DNA of 64,000 nucleotides from Maratus speciosus (GCA_963932465.1 CAWVRF010001075.1:62001-126000), one strand, 5' to 3'; positions 20,399 to 31,585 are shown, numbered from the stretch's first letter. The notes: generated by a model not told the origin, from the letters alone. A program made the numbers and translations.

Positions 20399-21283
20399 CG
20401 CTCTGTGCGTATGTCGCCACTACTTATTCATTAAGGCACTCTGTTACCGAGAACGTAAAATATAAAGTATATGAATAACAATAAAATTTGTCACAAAAGA
20501 GCACTCTTTTGTGCCTATCCACCCTTACTAAAATACACCAATTGACGCTCTCTGACATAGTTATAAAATATTTTTATCCGTACCTACATTTCAATTAAAG
20601 TAACTTAATACCATGGAGCTATGAAAGAGAGGAGTAGACATAAATGTCGTTATTTGAAGCTGTTCCTAAACTCCTCCTGCATCCGCCACATTTAGCCGAG
20701 TCTTGCCGGCCAAAGTCTAATATGGCAGACGTAGTAGAGGGAGAAAGAACTCGTTTTTCGGCATCAGCGGGTCGCCCAGTGACGTGGTCAGTAAGCGGAG
20801 GCTGCTGTCACGCTGGAATTTTTCATTTGTATTTTCAAGAGTACCCCCACATATTCTACTGGCTCACTCGCCTACCAAAAGGTCATCACAAGAGATTATC
20901 TTTTGTTCACAACTCTCCTTTTCACCTATAAATACCTGGCTATTGTACTATTTTTGTTCTACTGGACAATAATAGCCCCTCTTTTGGAATAATCTTCTTT
21001 TATATACTTCACTCATTTTAATCCCATAAGAGAATGTGTCCATAACTCAAATACATAGATAATGATGCACAGATAAATGGAATACATAAAGAAAATAAAC
21101 TTCATTTAATAATAATTTACATTAAGCTTATATCTCATTAACGTCAGAGACCTGCAGCTGCTATGTTGGTGGTTGCATATTCCAATTTCACACATAATTT
21201 AAAAGAATAGAGTTACGTCACAGAATGTGCTAGTGTAAATTACCATCCTAGGATAATGGATAGAAATCATGGTTTACACTTAC
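20399..21283. other. No supported gene; small open frame at 20644
   Basis: A 95-codon frame at 20644-20931 lies in a locally GC-richer patch. An internal ATG at 20722 opens MADVVEGERTRFSASAGR. No family is recognised, so I do not call it. The rest is AT-rich. Confidence 0.3.
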
Positions 21284-21443
21284 AATTTGAAATAACTGAT
21301 ATGGCACATTTTTTGAGTAAGACGGTTACGCACGCTACACAACGGAGTGGCACAAAGGATGAGACAAGAGAACTGTTTCAGTCCTAATCCGGGATTGCAC
21401 TTATACTTTAAAGCAAAAGCTAAGTTCCCGAGGCAGTCATCCC
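21284..21443 (-). CDS. Candidate internal exon, cysteine-rich protein
   Basis: On the minus strand a pyrimidine-rich tract ending TTTGTTAGCAG precedes 160 bases of open frame, which end exactly at a strong donor, GTAAGT (21283-21278). The exon begins with two bases completing a codon, encodes 52 residues and ends two bases into the next codon. Both splice sites and the frame therefore fit an internal exon. Cysteines lie at residues 3, 15, 26, 30, 35 and 46, a spacing suggestive of a disulfide-stabilised extracellular segment. No signal peptide or partner exon was located nearby, and no family was recognised. Without a second exon it could still be chance. Confidence 0.4.
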
Positions 21444-21483
21444 CTGCTAACAAATGAGAAACAGATTTGAATTTCAATGTCTC

Positions 21484-22340
21484 CCCAAAAGAATATATAC
21501 AAAATAATATTACTTCAAAGGGATGAGAGGTAAAACCATACCTCAGAATCAGTCAAAACATTAGAGGTCGATCTTTTGACCAAAGAATGATTGAGAGTTA
21601 AGGGTGTATTCGAAAAAATATTTTTCCACCCTCATCAAAAAATAATTTTCCACAGCTCGAAATTTTCTGAGACATTTTCAGACTCATTTTTAAAAGTAAA
21701 AACATGAAACTTGCTGGGGTGATTTCTGAAGACATGTTTAATAGGCCGTGTGATTTCATTTTCAGCTCAATTAATTAGAATTTGATTTTTAAACAATTAT
21801 TTTCTCAGTATGACCATTTTTTTCATTCCCAGATCGCCCGCTTCGGAAAATTCGCTTCAAAACGCCAACTTTGACAGCGTTTTTTACAGTATTTTCTGCA
21901 TTTATCAAAAAATTAAGAAGCACGGCACATTATACAGTTTCTAAATAAGAGAATTTCCCAGTTTGATGCGTTTGAGAGCAAAAATGAATTTTAAAATGAA
22001 TCAGAAAATAAGCAGTTTGGATCGGAATACACCCTTAACATAAGGGTTTTTCGGAAACCCGGGAATGTCTAGATGAATAAAGCTTGTGTCTACTTTGTGG
22101 ACCCATATAGTAGATAGGTACCAAACAGTATCTTCGTTCAGAACCACCCAGCGCACAAACACCTGCAAAACAAAATCCAGGGATAGGTACAATTTTGGAA
22201 CATATGTACCTTCAGCCACTACCAACTTAGCAATTTGATTTATAGTGAAGAATATAAATGTGAAATAAATTTAACTAGAATTGTTTGCCAGAACTCCATG
22301 TGCAAAACAATTTTTTAGCATATGATCATAATCAGAAGAG
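21484..22340. other. No gene seen
   Basis: AT-rich. It includes wording shared with 1930-2270 in the same sense ('acgccaactttgacagcgtt', 'acacccttaa'), so it probably contains an old dispersed repeat. Confidence 0.4.
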
Positions 22341-22490
22341 TAAGGCGTGCCACACACCAGCGAACATGCAACAGAAAAAGGAATGTGTCAGAAGACAATT
22401 TCACCCTGTTAACAAAGCAGAAACTTGTTCAAATATCAGAATTTGTCTCGGGATTTTTGTAGCATGTCTCCCTGGTGTGTGGCGCACTTA
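22341..22490. mobile_element. Foldback MITE, CACACACCAG family, copy 2
   Basis: Ends TAAGGCGTGCCACACACCAG and the complement of CCTGGTGTGTGGCGCACTTA. The interior shares 'ctgttaacaaagcag' (complement 'tttgttaacag') with the copy at 9123-9273. No matching target duplication was found. Confidence 0.85.
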
Positions 22491-23265
22491 ACAGATAATA
22501 CATTAAAAATCCAACAAACTTGTAAGGCCCTTATTTAAAATGAAGAACTGAAAGAGTTTATTATTTTTTTCATAAGATTAGGGACTCTGAACTTTCATTT
22601 AAGATAATTTACAAACACATATAAAGGAAATCAAAACTAATAAGTGGGTAAGTGTGATCGCAGATAGAACGGAGGCTTTCATTTAATATCTCTTTTTAAA
22701 ACACTTTATCCTTAAATTAATAAATTGTTAATTTATAATTATTAAATCCTTACATAAATGGCAGCACCATTGTATTTAATTTTAAAATAATAAGAAAAAT
22801 ATTTTTAAAACAAATTAAAAATATTCAAGAAAAATTATTTAAATAAAACAGTGATGGAACAGTGTAGCAGCAGAGAATCTATTGACACCGCTAAATTTTA
22901 ACTGTATTCTTTGTCTTATTTCAGGACAGAATTTCTGAATTTTTTTTAACCCGATGAATACTATTAAAATTTAGTGGTGGCAATCGCACAACTGCTGCGC
23001 CACTGTTCCATGACTGATAAAATTAAAAAGTCCGAATATTTTTAAATTCAGCAATTTAAAAAATTTAGCACAGGTATAAATAAAATATAAAAATTTTAAA
23101 AGCAAAAAATTGTTTAAAACATATTTTAAACGTTCAAATAATTCAGAAAAAATCCATATTAACTGTTTGCCCTTTCCAAACACTCATTAGATGGCACCCA
23201 ATAAGAAGATGTAAACGTTTATTAAAATTTGAAATAAAAAAGAAACAAACCTTTCAATTCCTGAA
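22491..23265. other. AT-rich stretch, no gene
   Basis: Very AT-rich. An imperfect inverted pair flanks 'aatggcagcaccattgtatt' and 'agtgatggaacagtg...cgccactgttccatgact' (22852-23012). No coding signal. Confidence 0.4.
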
Positions 23266-23279
23266 TAATTCTTCTAATG

Positions 23280-23525
23280 GTTTGGTTTGTGTTTACGACG
23301 GCCAATTATCAACACGTGGAATATAGGCCCTGGTGGGGGGGGGGGGGATGCCCTTCGTGGGGTCTTTTTAAGGGAACCTAACCCGTATTTACGCATGGGA
23401 ATCCACGATTTCGAAGAAAACCACGAAAACTCCGAAACGGTTAGACCGACGGACGCGATTGGGTTCGAACCCAGCACCTCCCGTGTACCAGCTTAGAGAG
23501 CAGAACCTCTCAGCCACTGGCGGGG
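23280..23525 (-). mobile_element. tRNA-derived SINE
   Basis: Read on the minus strand the element starts CCCCGCCAGTGGCTGAGAGG, an RNA polymerase III A box (TGGCTGAGAGG). About 30 bases later it has the B box GGGTTCGAACCCA. The body continues through 'gtggattcccatgcgtaaat' and a run of 12 C, ending in 'aaacacaaaccaaac'. It is flanked by the exact 14-bp duplication TAATTCTTCTAATG (23266-23279 and 23526-23539), typical of LINE-mediated insertion. The exact duplication implies a fairly recent insertion. The small open frames across it are not genes. Confidence 0.95.
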
Positions 23526-23539
23526 TAATTCTTCTAATG

Positions 23540-23771
23540 ATAAGATGAAAAAAGTTCCCTATTATTTAAAAAAATGGCCAGTAGATGTCAGCAATAAACA
23601 AAAAAATATTGGTTCTATATTGAAATTCCATATTTTCTGTGTCTTAAAAAATATACTCTAAAAATTACCACTGCGTCAAAAAATAAAATAAGCCTAAAAA
23701 TGGCCAAAAAAAAGGAATTTTCTTTTAATTAAATCCATATGAAAAAAAAAAGTTTAATAATAAAAATATTA
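23540..23771. other. AT-rich spacer
   Basis: No gene seen. Confidence 0.4.
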
Positions 23772-23848
23772 AAGTTCCGCCAGAGAGATTCGAACCCACA
23801 ATCTTTTGCATAGAAGACGAATCTAAACTATGGACACCCAGCGATATA
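23772..23848 (-). pseudogene. tRNA-like sequence (tRNA pseudogene or SINE head)
   Basis: On the minus strand: 'ccatagtttagattcgtctt', then 'gattgtgggttcgaatctct', giving A-box-like TAGTTTAGATTCG and B-box GGTTCGAATC at tRNA spacing. A T-arm stem is visible (gTGGGTTCGAATCt), but the acceptor ends pair poorly, so a working tRNA is doubtful. It could be a SINE head. Confidence 0.5.
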
Positions 23849-23899
23849 TGCTGATATTAAGATTATATTTTGAAATAAAAAAAGAATGAACTCGTTTAA

Positions 23900-23967
23900 T
23901 TAAAAATATATATAAGACTTTTTCAAAATTTTATGAATTTGGGTATGTCAGGGGGTATTCAGCGCTA

Positions 23968-24015
<48 letters not shown>

Positions 24016-24115
24016 CGTCATAACTTAGGTATTTTCCGAGTACGAGGCTGTGACGGACGAACAGACAGAGAAGTGAGACTATAAGGGTTTCGTGAGATGC
24101 ACGAAACACTAAAAA
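23900..24115 (-). repeat. Inverted copy of satellite fragment plus hairpin
   Basis: 'aagactttttcaaaatttta' (23917 on) is the complement of part of the 145-bp satellite monomer. After a run of about 40 A (23969-24011) come 'gacggacgaacagacagaga' and the hairpin GTTTCGT...ACGAAAC (24088-24106), the reverse of the 4001-4080 arrangement. Confidence 0.8.
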
Positions 24116-24539
24116 TCGTCTTCCACATGGGATTCAGGAAAAATCCTTAGTTCCTCATTGACTTGGGTTAATTATTTTAAATCCCTCAAAAAAAAAAAAA
24201 AGTTTTGTATTTTTTTTCAAAATCATGAGAGAAAAAGAAAACCTGGGTAATTAAATTTGATAATCCAGGGCAGGGGACTCATGACCCATCTATACTCCGT
24301 ATAATTTCAATTGCATTCTCAAAGGCATCGATACCCTCTCCAAAAGGGCCGGATCCAGAAAATCGTTTTTTTTTGGGGGGGGTGGGGTGGGGGGGGCAGG
24401 GAGAGACCGAGTGACATATAATCAAAGAAAGGGTGAATCCGAGTAAAAAAAATACTGAAACTCACAGCATATTTTATGAAAGGTTACAACAGAGGGGTGA
24501 CCGGGGGATCCTCTACCAGCTCTAATTATGCTGTTTTTC
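24116..24539. other. Spacer with G-rich tracts
   Basis: Contains a G-rich tract at 24368-24400 (several runs of three or more G that could form a quadruplex) after a T run, and no gene. It corresponds in position to the spacer 3746-4000 in the other orientation. Confidence 0.5.
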
Positions 24540-26140
24540 GAGGCCTTTGGCGAATTTTGCGTTTTTAACCAATCCTTTGACGAAATTCCCGTTTTTCCGT
24601 GGTCATTTGACAAAATAGGCGTCATTCCGCGATCCTGTGATGCAATTCGCGTTTTTTCACAATCCTTTGACGAAGTTCACGTTTATTTCGTGATCCTTTG
24701 ACGAAATTAGTGTTTTATCCGCGATCCTGTGGCAAAGTTCGAGCTTTTTCCGGGATCCTGTGACAAATTTCGCGTTTTTTTCGCGATCCTTTGACGAAAT
24801 TCGCATTTTTCGGTATCCTTTGGCGAAATTCGCATTTTCTCCGCGATACTGTGACAAAATTTGCTTTTTTTCCGCGATCCTCCGACAAAATTCACGTTTT
24901 TTCCACGATCCTGCGACAAAATTCACATTTTTTTGCAGTCCTTTGACGAAATTCGGGTTTTTTTAGTGATTCTTTTGCGACATTCGCGTTTTTCCGAGCT
25001 TCTTTGACGAAATTCGCGTTTTCCCTGCAATTCTTTGACGAAATTTGCGTTTTTTCTGCGATCCTGCGACAAAATTAGTTAGTGTCTTTTCCGCGATCTT
25101 GTGACAAAATTCACGTTTTTTTGTCCTTTGACGAGATTCGCGTTTTTTCGCGATACTTTGACGAAATTCGCGTTTTTTTCGTGATCCTTTGACAAAATTC
25201 GCTTTTTTACGACCCATTAGCGAATTTAGTGTTTTATCCGCGATCCTGTGCGAAAATTCGCACTTTTTCGCAATTATCTGACGAAATTCGCATTTTTTAC
25301 GAGACCCTTTGACGAAATTTGCATTGTATCTTTTGGCGAAATTCGCGTTTTCCGCAATTATCTAACTAAATTTGCGTTTTCTCCGCAATACTTTAACAAA
25401 ATTTGGGTTTTTTCGCGATCCTGACAAAACGCGCGTCTCTTCCGCGATCCTGTGACAAAATTTACCTTTTTCGCGGTCCTTTGACGCAATTCGCTTTTTC
25501 CCGAAATCATGTAACGAAATTCGCGTTTTTTCCGCGATTCTGTTACAAAATTCGCGTTTTTCAGCGATCCTGTGATAAAATTCGCGTTTTTCCTCAAACC
25601 TGTGACAAAATTCGTGGTTTTTCGCGGTCCTTTGACAAAATTCGCATTTTTTTCGTGATCTTTGGCAAAATTTCCGCTTTTCCGATCTCCTTTGACGAAA
25701 TTCGCATTTTCCGAGATTTTTTGTCGAAATTCGCGTTTATCCCACGATCCTGTGACAAAATTCATGTTTTTTCGCGGTCCTTTGACGAAATTCGCGTTCT
25801 TTTCGCGATCCTTTGACAAAATTTGCGTTTATTTCCTAATCATTTGGCGAAATTCGCTTTTTTACGATTTTTAAACGAAATTAGTGTTTAATCCGCGATC
25901 CCGTTGCAAAATTTGCATTTTTTCCGCGATTCTGTGAAGAAATTCGCGTTTTTTTCGCGATCCTTTGACGAAATTCGCGTTTTTGGGGTATCCTTTGGCG
26001 AAATTCACGTTTTTTCTTGCGACCATTTAACGAAATTCCCTTTTTTGCGATCCTTTGACGAAATTCGCGTTTCTTCCGCGATCCTGTGACAAAATTCGCA
26101 TTTTTTCGTGATCCTTTGGAGAAATTCACTTATTTACGAG
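24540..26140 (-). repeat. 31-bp minisatellite array, inverted copy 2
   Basis: About fifty diverged units of 'cgatcctttgacgaaattcg' followed by 'cgtttttt'. Two alternating variants are obvious, CTTTGACGAAATTCGCG and CTGTGACAAAATTCGCG, often interleaved, which suggests a higher-order dimer. The array gives long K/R/N-rich frames on the minus strand (for example 25358-25819) and phenylalanine-rich frames on the plus strand, none of which is a gene. It is the same unit as 3030-3745 in opposite orientation. Confidence 0.95.
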
Positions 26141-26421
26141 ATGTTTTCTTTGGGGGGAGGGGGATGATCCTCCCCCCTCTGTAGGTGAGGCTTTCTGTTG
26201 ACACCCGAAAACTTTTGGCCTTCCGTAAAAACTGCTATAAAAAAATTGGAGTTACATTTTTTTTTGCCCCCCCCCCCCTCCCGTGGATCCGTGCCTGCTC
26301 TCCACTTCATCCTTTCAATGTCATGAAAACTAGTACAGCAGTCTGTCAGTCAAATGCATTGTTACCAAAATTATTGATCTAAGCCTCTGTTCAGAAGGAA
26401 AAAGTGCTCCCTCTCCTTTAA
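26141..26421. other. Flank of minisatellite with G/C runs
   Basis: A short palindromic patch 'ggggggagggggatgatcct' / 'cctccccc' at 26152-26177, then a C run at 26266-26278. No gene. Confidence 0.4.
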
Positions 26422-26606
26422 CTCCTTGCGGACGAGCGACCCGTAAGGTGCCCAGAATCCGTGATTATTCTCACCAGTAAATTTTTATTGTAAATTTGGC
26501 CTTGTTTAATCCGAGCATTTTCCAAATTCAATTAGGTAAAAATTTGTTTTGAAAAACCGGTGATAAAAGATTAAAAATTCTGTAAAAGACGCTCGTCCCG
26601 AAGGAG
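26422..26606. mobile_element. piggyBac-like MITE (185 bp, TTAA duplication)
   Basis: Ends CTCCTTGCGGACGAGCG and the complement of CGCTCGTCCCGAAGGAG, flanked by TTAA on both sides (26418-26421 and 26607-26610). Non-coding. The minus frame at 26506-26733 overlaps it by chance. Confidence 0.85.
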
Positions 26607-26610
26607 TTAA

Positions 26611-28860
26611 AAGCAATAACTGGCCGTTCTTTTCCAACTGTTCTGTGGTTATGGACAAAAGAAAGGGGAGTCTCAACAATAGAAAGACGCAGAGGTGGGT
26701 TTGACGGAAAAATTTCTGACTAGTTCGGATCATTCAAAAGCAAAAAAAAAAAAAAAATTGAACAGCACTGCCTAATCGCAGAAAAGACAATGACAGTTGA
26801 AGAATATGTCTATTTGGACCTTAAGACAAGGAACAGGAAAATAATCTTGTGAAGGCAATTTAAAATATATATAGTACAATTAGGTAATAAATAAAATCAC
26901 AGTATTAGTTTTAGGAACAGTTAATTAACAATTCACTTTATGAGACACAACACAGAGTTGTAATTCTAGCAAAGATAAAAGCAGTTCTGTCCACATTGCA
27001 GCAACTTTTTAACTTACATGGTGTGAAACGTGTTGTTTGGTCCATCACTGATTGCTATGCATTTGCCCAACAGTACAATCTTCCATGCAATTTGCAGTAA
27101 ACAAAAATTATTGGTGATATTAATAATGTCAGCTTAATCTTATTATTATAATAACCTATTATTTAACATTATTTCAACCAGCATCAAATAACACCTTTTA
27201 AAATTTTGATTTATGGTTATTTTATAAGTTACTTTTTAAATTAAAATAATCACAAATCCTTTTTAATACTCTGAATGCTTGACTAATGATTGTCTTAGTT
27301 TAAGAATTACAAATAATACAACTATAAATCAAAATCTCAGGTGTCATTTGACACTGGTATAAATAGTGTTGACATTTTGCATTTATAAAGAAAATACAAT
27401 AATTTAAAGCAAAGTAAATTATAGCAATTTCTTAAAAGCAGCATTTCTATTTTATGCTGTTAGATTAATCTGCAAGCTTTTGTGTCAATTGATTGTACCC
27501 CACCCCACATTATGAACCTTTTTCCAACCACAGAATAGCAGTGCATGCTGTTGAGTGAACGAAGTCAAAACTAAGTTGTCATCAGGTTGTCAAAATCTAA
27601 GTTGTCATGTGCGCTGAAGCCCAGCTCCTGAACTTCTCTGTCTTTATTAAATATTGGTCGGAATTCACCGGAGCTCAAATACAGGGCTCCAGAGCACAGT
27701 GCAAAAGCACTTCCGAAAAAACAAAGCCAAAATTACCCTTTCCTTTCATTGCCATCTCAAACTTTTGCATTCTTTTTCACCAAAACTCTTATATGTGACG
27801 TAACACACGTAGGAAATGGAGATAAAACAGACTCAATTTTTATAACAGTTTTTAGGCTTGAACTCAATCAAGCTCAATCTGTCTTACATTCAAAATTTTA
27901 TTTATTCATGTATAGGGGAAAAAAAAAACCTTTTTCTCCTTTCAAAACTATGTATTTAAAGTACTATTTCAAATAATTTTAATGCTATTTTGATCAAAAT
28001 AAAGGGAAAACAGAAATAGTGTTTTTCCATTTTAGCGATATTTGCAAATTTATGTTGGCGATGTGTTGATACGGCGCCACTCAAGAGACTAACAATGAAT
28101 TTCTTTCCGTTCGATTTTCTTTTGTGACAGTAGGATAATTTTTAATTGGTGGCTTTTATTTAGATATGTAACCTGAAAAGAATATTTTCTGTTTTTAGCC
28201 AACGAGAATCAGCTTGAGGTTTAGTTTATTTGAGATTTTTGTCTTCTATTGCGCACGAGTACAAAAATCACATTAGTGATTTTTCTATTTATTTCATATC
28301 ATGAACGCTGCCCATGTTAAGTTAAGGTTTTGCTCCGCACATTTACGAAGTCACTTTCATTTGTACCTAGATATAATTGCCATGTATTGTTATTCTGATA
28401 GAAAGCAACCAAGCAGTGTTTCGCCTTTTAAAAAAAAGCATAGAATCTTTCAGATAACGGTGTCAAATTTTTAATTTAATCTGATTTTCGGGGACTTACC
28501 ACAAAAGACTGTTATGCGGAAGGAATCGATTATAGTTTAAGATATGCAACTTTTATAGGAAATTGAAAAACATTGTTCCATTCTTCAGCATATAGATGTT
28601 AATTTCAGTAAATTTCATTAAAATGCATAACTGCAAACTATCTCCCTTTTTTTTGTTAACACTATATCCGAATCATAATCCTTACCATATTTAATTGCAG
28701 AATTCTGAAATTAATTACCAATAAAGTTAGGCAAAGATTACTATTCGGAAGGAGTGATAACTAAAAAGTGGAATAGTTGACAGCTAAGTACATGTTGATA
28801 GATATATTTAAAATTTTTATTTTGCTAAAAAAATAAAATGCTTTAAATTTTGTAACTAAA
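26611..28860. other. AT-rich stretch, no gene recognised
   Basis: No domain, splice-consistent exon or repeat family was recognised. Small frames at 27607 and 27749 overlap in different phases and show no resemblance to a known family. Confidence 0.45.
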
Positions 28861-28985
28861 TATACGAAATATAAATATGCAGATTGGAGTGACAAGGGGG
28901 AGGGACGGTACAGTTGTTAGTACCGGTACCGCAGAATATTAGGGCTCCGGTACTTTTTTTTTTGTTAGATATTAAGCCCTGGATG
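28861..28985. repeat. Dispersed repeat shared with ~61510-61605
   Basis: 'gggggagggacggtacagttgttagtacc' followed by 'agaatattagggctccggta' and a T run resembles 'ggggcgaggggtacaactaa..gttgttagtatttcaaaatattaggtctcc' at 61540. Likely two copies of an unclassified element. Confidence 0.5.
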
Positions 28986-29300
28986 TCGTCCATTTATACC
29001 AAGGTCTAACAGAATATGCAGTTTTAGGCATTTGATGCCTTCATATATTTAAAATATCTCCACTTGAAATTAATATTTTTAACTTCTTTTTTTCATTGTT
29101 CTTAAAGGTTGTATCTTTTTTCCATAGTTCTCAAAATATTTCTAAAATATATACTTAATTTTATATAAAGTGTTCATAAAATATTAAATTAAGCATAGAT
29201 TTTAGAAATTTTTTGAAAATTAAGGAAAAAAGAAATATTTTTTAAGAAGAGTACAAAGAAAAAAGCAATTAAAAACCAGGGATGTGATTAGGAAAATTTT
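28986..29300. other. AT-rich spacer
   Basis: No gene seen. Confidence 0.4.
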
Positions 29301-29304
29301 AGGT

Positions 29305-29480
29305 CCTTTAAAGGACCCTTCACAAAATAATTTATCTTAAAACAGGACCCTTCACAAAATTTTTTATCCACAAACAGGACCCTTCACAAAACATTTTATC
29401 CCAAAACAGGACCCTTCACAAAATTATTTGTCTCTTAAATAGACCTTTCTCAGAATGTTTTCACCTTTAAATTGAACTTT
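29305..29480. repeat. ~30-bp tandem repeat, about five units
   Basis: The unit 'aaacaggacccttcacaaaa' followed by a variable 'ttatttatcc' repeats four times clearly, then decays. It is preceded by the palindrome GGTCCTTTAAAGGACC (29311-29326). Related 'ccttcacaaaatt' units occur at 55920-55990. Confidence 0.85.
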
Positions 29481-29966
29481 TCACAAATTTAGTCATTTAA
29501 AAATAAAATCTGGCCTGTAAGTAAGCAGTTTAACTCACCAAAAAGCATATTACTTAGCTTTTTATACATGAATGATAGAACATGAAGACATCGATAATTT
29601 AAAATTCACAAAATTATGACTAGAATTTTCACAAAATAAAAAAAGACTTCACAATTTCACAAAAACAGGACTCTGTGAGAAAAGTCTGGACAGACCCCTG
29701 AAAACATTAATTTCCTGAGGAGATATTTTAAATATACGAATGCATTCCATCCCCATAGACTTAGCATTAGTGAGGGGAATTCAGAAGCTGAGTGACTATC
29801 AGCCTTAAGCACAAGTTAACTGAATGCTTAGATGTATCAAGATATGATATTAGGTATGTGTTAATTATCTGAAAAAGTAATCAAATTTAATTGATGCTCT
29901 TTTTTTATTTTAAGAAAACTATTTTACATTTTATAGATTATATTAAGGATGAAAGGGATAATATGG
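29481..29966. other. No gene seen
   Basis: AT-rich, with a further 'ttcacaaaa' cluster near 29610-29665 that probably belongs to the same decayed repeat. Confidence 0.4.
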
Positions 29967-30191
29967 CATACTTCCCAACATTCAACTAAACTTCCATAAA
30001 ATGTGAGTTAAATTGACCCAGGTTCTACGCCAGAAAACTTATTTGATGTATCATTATACATTTAAAATCATATTTCTCTATCAAATCTATTTGAATTAAT
30101 TTCTTTAGTAAATTTCTGGTACGAAACCAGTTTAAACTGGGTCAATTTAACTCTCATTTTACGGAAGTTTAAGGGAAAGTTGGCAAGTATG
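29967..30191. mobile_element. Foldback MITE, CATACTTCCCAACA ends
   Basis: Arms of about 65-70 bases pair imperfectly: 'aaacttccataaaatgtgag' / 'ctcattttacggaagttta' and 'ttaaattgacccag' / 'ctgggtcaatttaa'. The ends CATACTT / AAGTATG are flanked by the direct repeat ATATGG (29961-29966 and 30192-30197), an unusual six-base duplication. The superfamily is not assigned. Confidence 0.8.
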
Positions 30192-30394
30192 ATATGGTGA
30201 AATGAATCATTATATATTATCATGGAATATTTTTAATTACACTCTTTCTGGAAAGAAAAAAAAAATTGCATGCATCAGATTTGAAGTTTTATCTTATCTA
30301 TAACAGTATTTTATGATTCATTACTAATTTTTGTACTAAACCATAAATTTTATTGTTCACACGTACAAGGTACAACCACACATTGTACAGCTAA

Positions 30395-30670
30395 ACTATA
30401 CAAGTTGGCAGTTATGCAAACTTAATCAGCACTAATTTATGTCAAGGTCTAACTGAATTTGAAGTTTGATGAAATTCTAAGTCTCGAAATGTAGTTATCG
30501 TGGAGAAATGCATCATAGCAGTGCCATTTTAAACTCAAGTGTTGTAATAAGCAACAATTTATGTCAATGTCTAACTGAATCTGAAGTTTAATTAAATTTC
30601 GAACATTAGTTATTGAGACAGAGCTTAGATAAAATTTGTCAGATGCAGCCTACCATTAAAAAAATGTATA
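30395..30670 (+). repeat. ~280-bp tandem repeat, unit 1
   Basis: From 'caagttggcagttatgcaaa' through 'caaggtctaactgaatttga', 'gtagttatcgtggagaaatg' and 'ttgagacagagcttagataa' to 'gcagcctaccatt'. Unit 2 follows at 31594-31681 and continues at 38667-38835. Within the unit 'aatttatgtcaa.gtctaactgaat' itself occurs twice (30434 and 30558). Confidence 0.8.
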
Positions 30671-30678
30671 GGGTATTG

Positions 30679-31585
30679 TATAGGTGAAAACTGGGAAACT
30701 GAGTTAGTAGCCAGTGGCCGGTAGACTCAGTTTGATTAGTGGCCACTTTTTAAAGTTAGTGGCCACTATAATGTTTCAAATTTTCTTGACATCTACATAA
30801 ACTATAATTGTTGTATATATACATAATTTTTTTATAAGTCAGTTTTATACCAGCCAACTATTCATGATAAGAATAGGGAAGCTGTCAAAATTCAAGAAAA
30901 TTACTTTAAAACCACAAAATCTGTTATCATATGGATTTTTTTAGAATATATTTTTAGATTATTTGTATATGTTCGTAAACACTATTATCAATCAAATTAC
31001 TATTACTTTCTTTATATAAAAAATAACTAAATCAAAATTCCAACAGTTAGGTGTATACAATAAAAAAAAATAATCTAATAAAACCCAATAAAATGTTATT
31101 TGGATTTTATTTAATAAGTAAATGTGTTATTAACATACTACACACATTACATGCGGCTGAAATCTAAGCTGGTGAGCATGTGGCAGGAGTTGAAATATTG
31201 AAAATACTGCAATGTTCTTAAAACACGTTTGCATCCGGTGGGAAAAAAAAAGGAATAAATTATCTGAAATGCATGTGGAATCAAAGCTGATGAATATATT
31301 TTGCAGAATAAAACTGTATTTCTTGAAAAAATAATCCAACTGAAGGGCAATGGCAAAAAGCCAAAATATTGAAGCTACAATCTACAGCTAAATCATTGTA
31401 ATCTGCTTGCATCCGGTAGGAAATAGAATTAAGCAGTTTGCTAATTAGATGTAATCAAAGTAGAGATGCATATTTCTATGAAAAAAGCTATATTTCACTT
31501 AGCGATCGATGGCCGATTTTTTAATCGCCACTTTTACAACTTTAATCACCACGTGGCGAGTGGCGACCGCCAATTTTCACCTATA
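30679..31585. mobile_element. Non-autonomous hAT-type element, copy B (907 bp)
   Basis: Same ends as copy A (TATAGGTGAAAACTGGG; complement of CCAATTTTCACCTATA), flanked by the exact 8-bp duplication GGGTATTG (30671-30678 and 31586-31593). Relative to copy A it lacks part of the AT-rich centre and one 'tcgccacttggcgagtggcg' subterminal block. No coding capacity. Confidence 0.93.

Noticed and set aside
20644..20931. 95-codon frame in a GC-richer patch
   Set aside because: No recognised domain or confirmed splice partner. Mentioned only in the stretch note.
25358..25819. 153-codon frame with repeated RKKREF-type wording
   Set aside because: Array translation; equivalent frames exist in other phases and on the opposite strand.
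24540..26140. Possible CRISPR-like array
   Set aside because: Units are adjacent and diverged with no unique spacers, and the window is eukaryotic.
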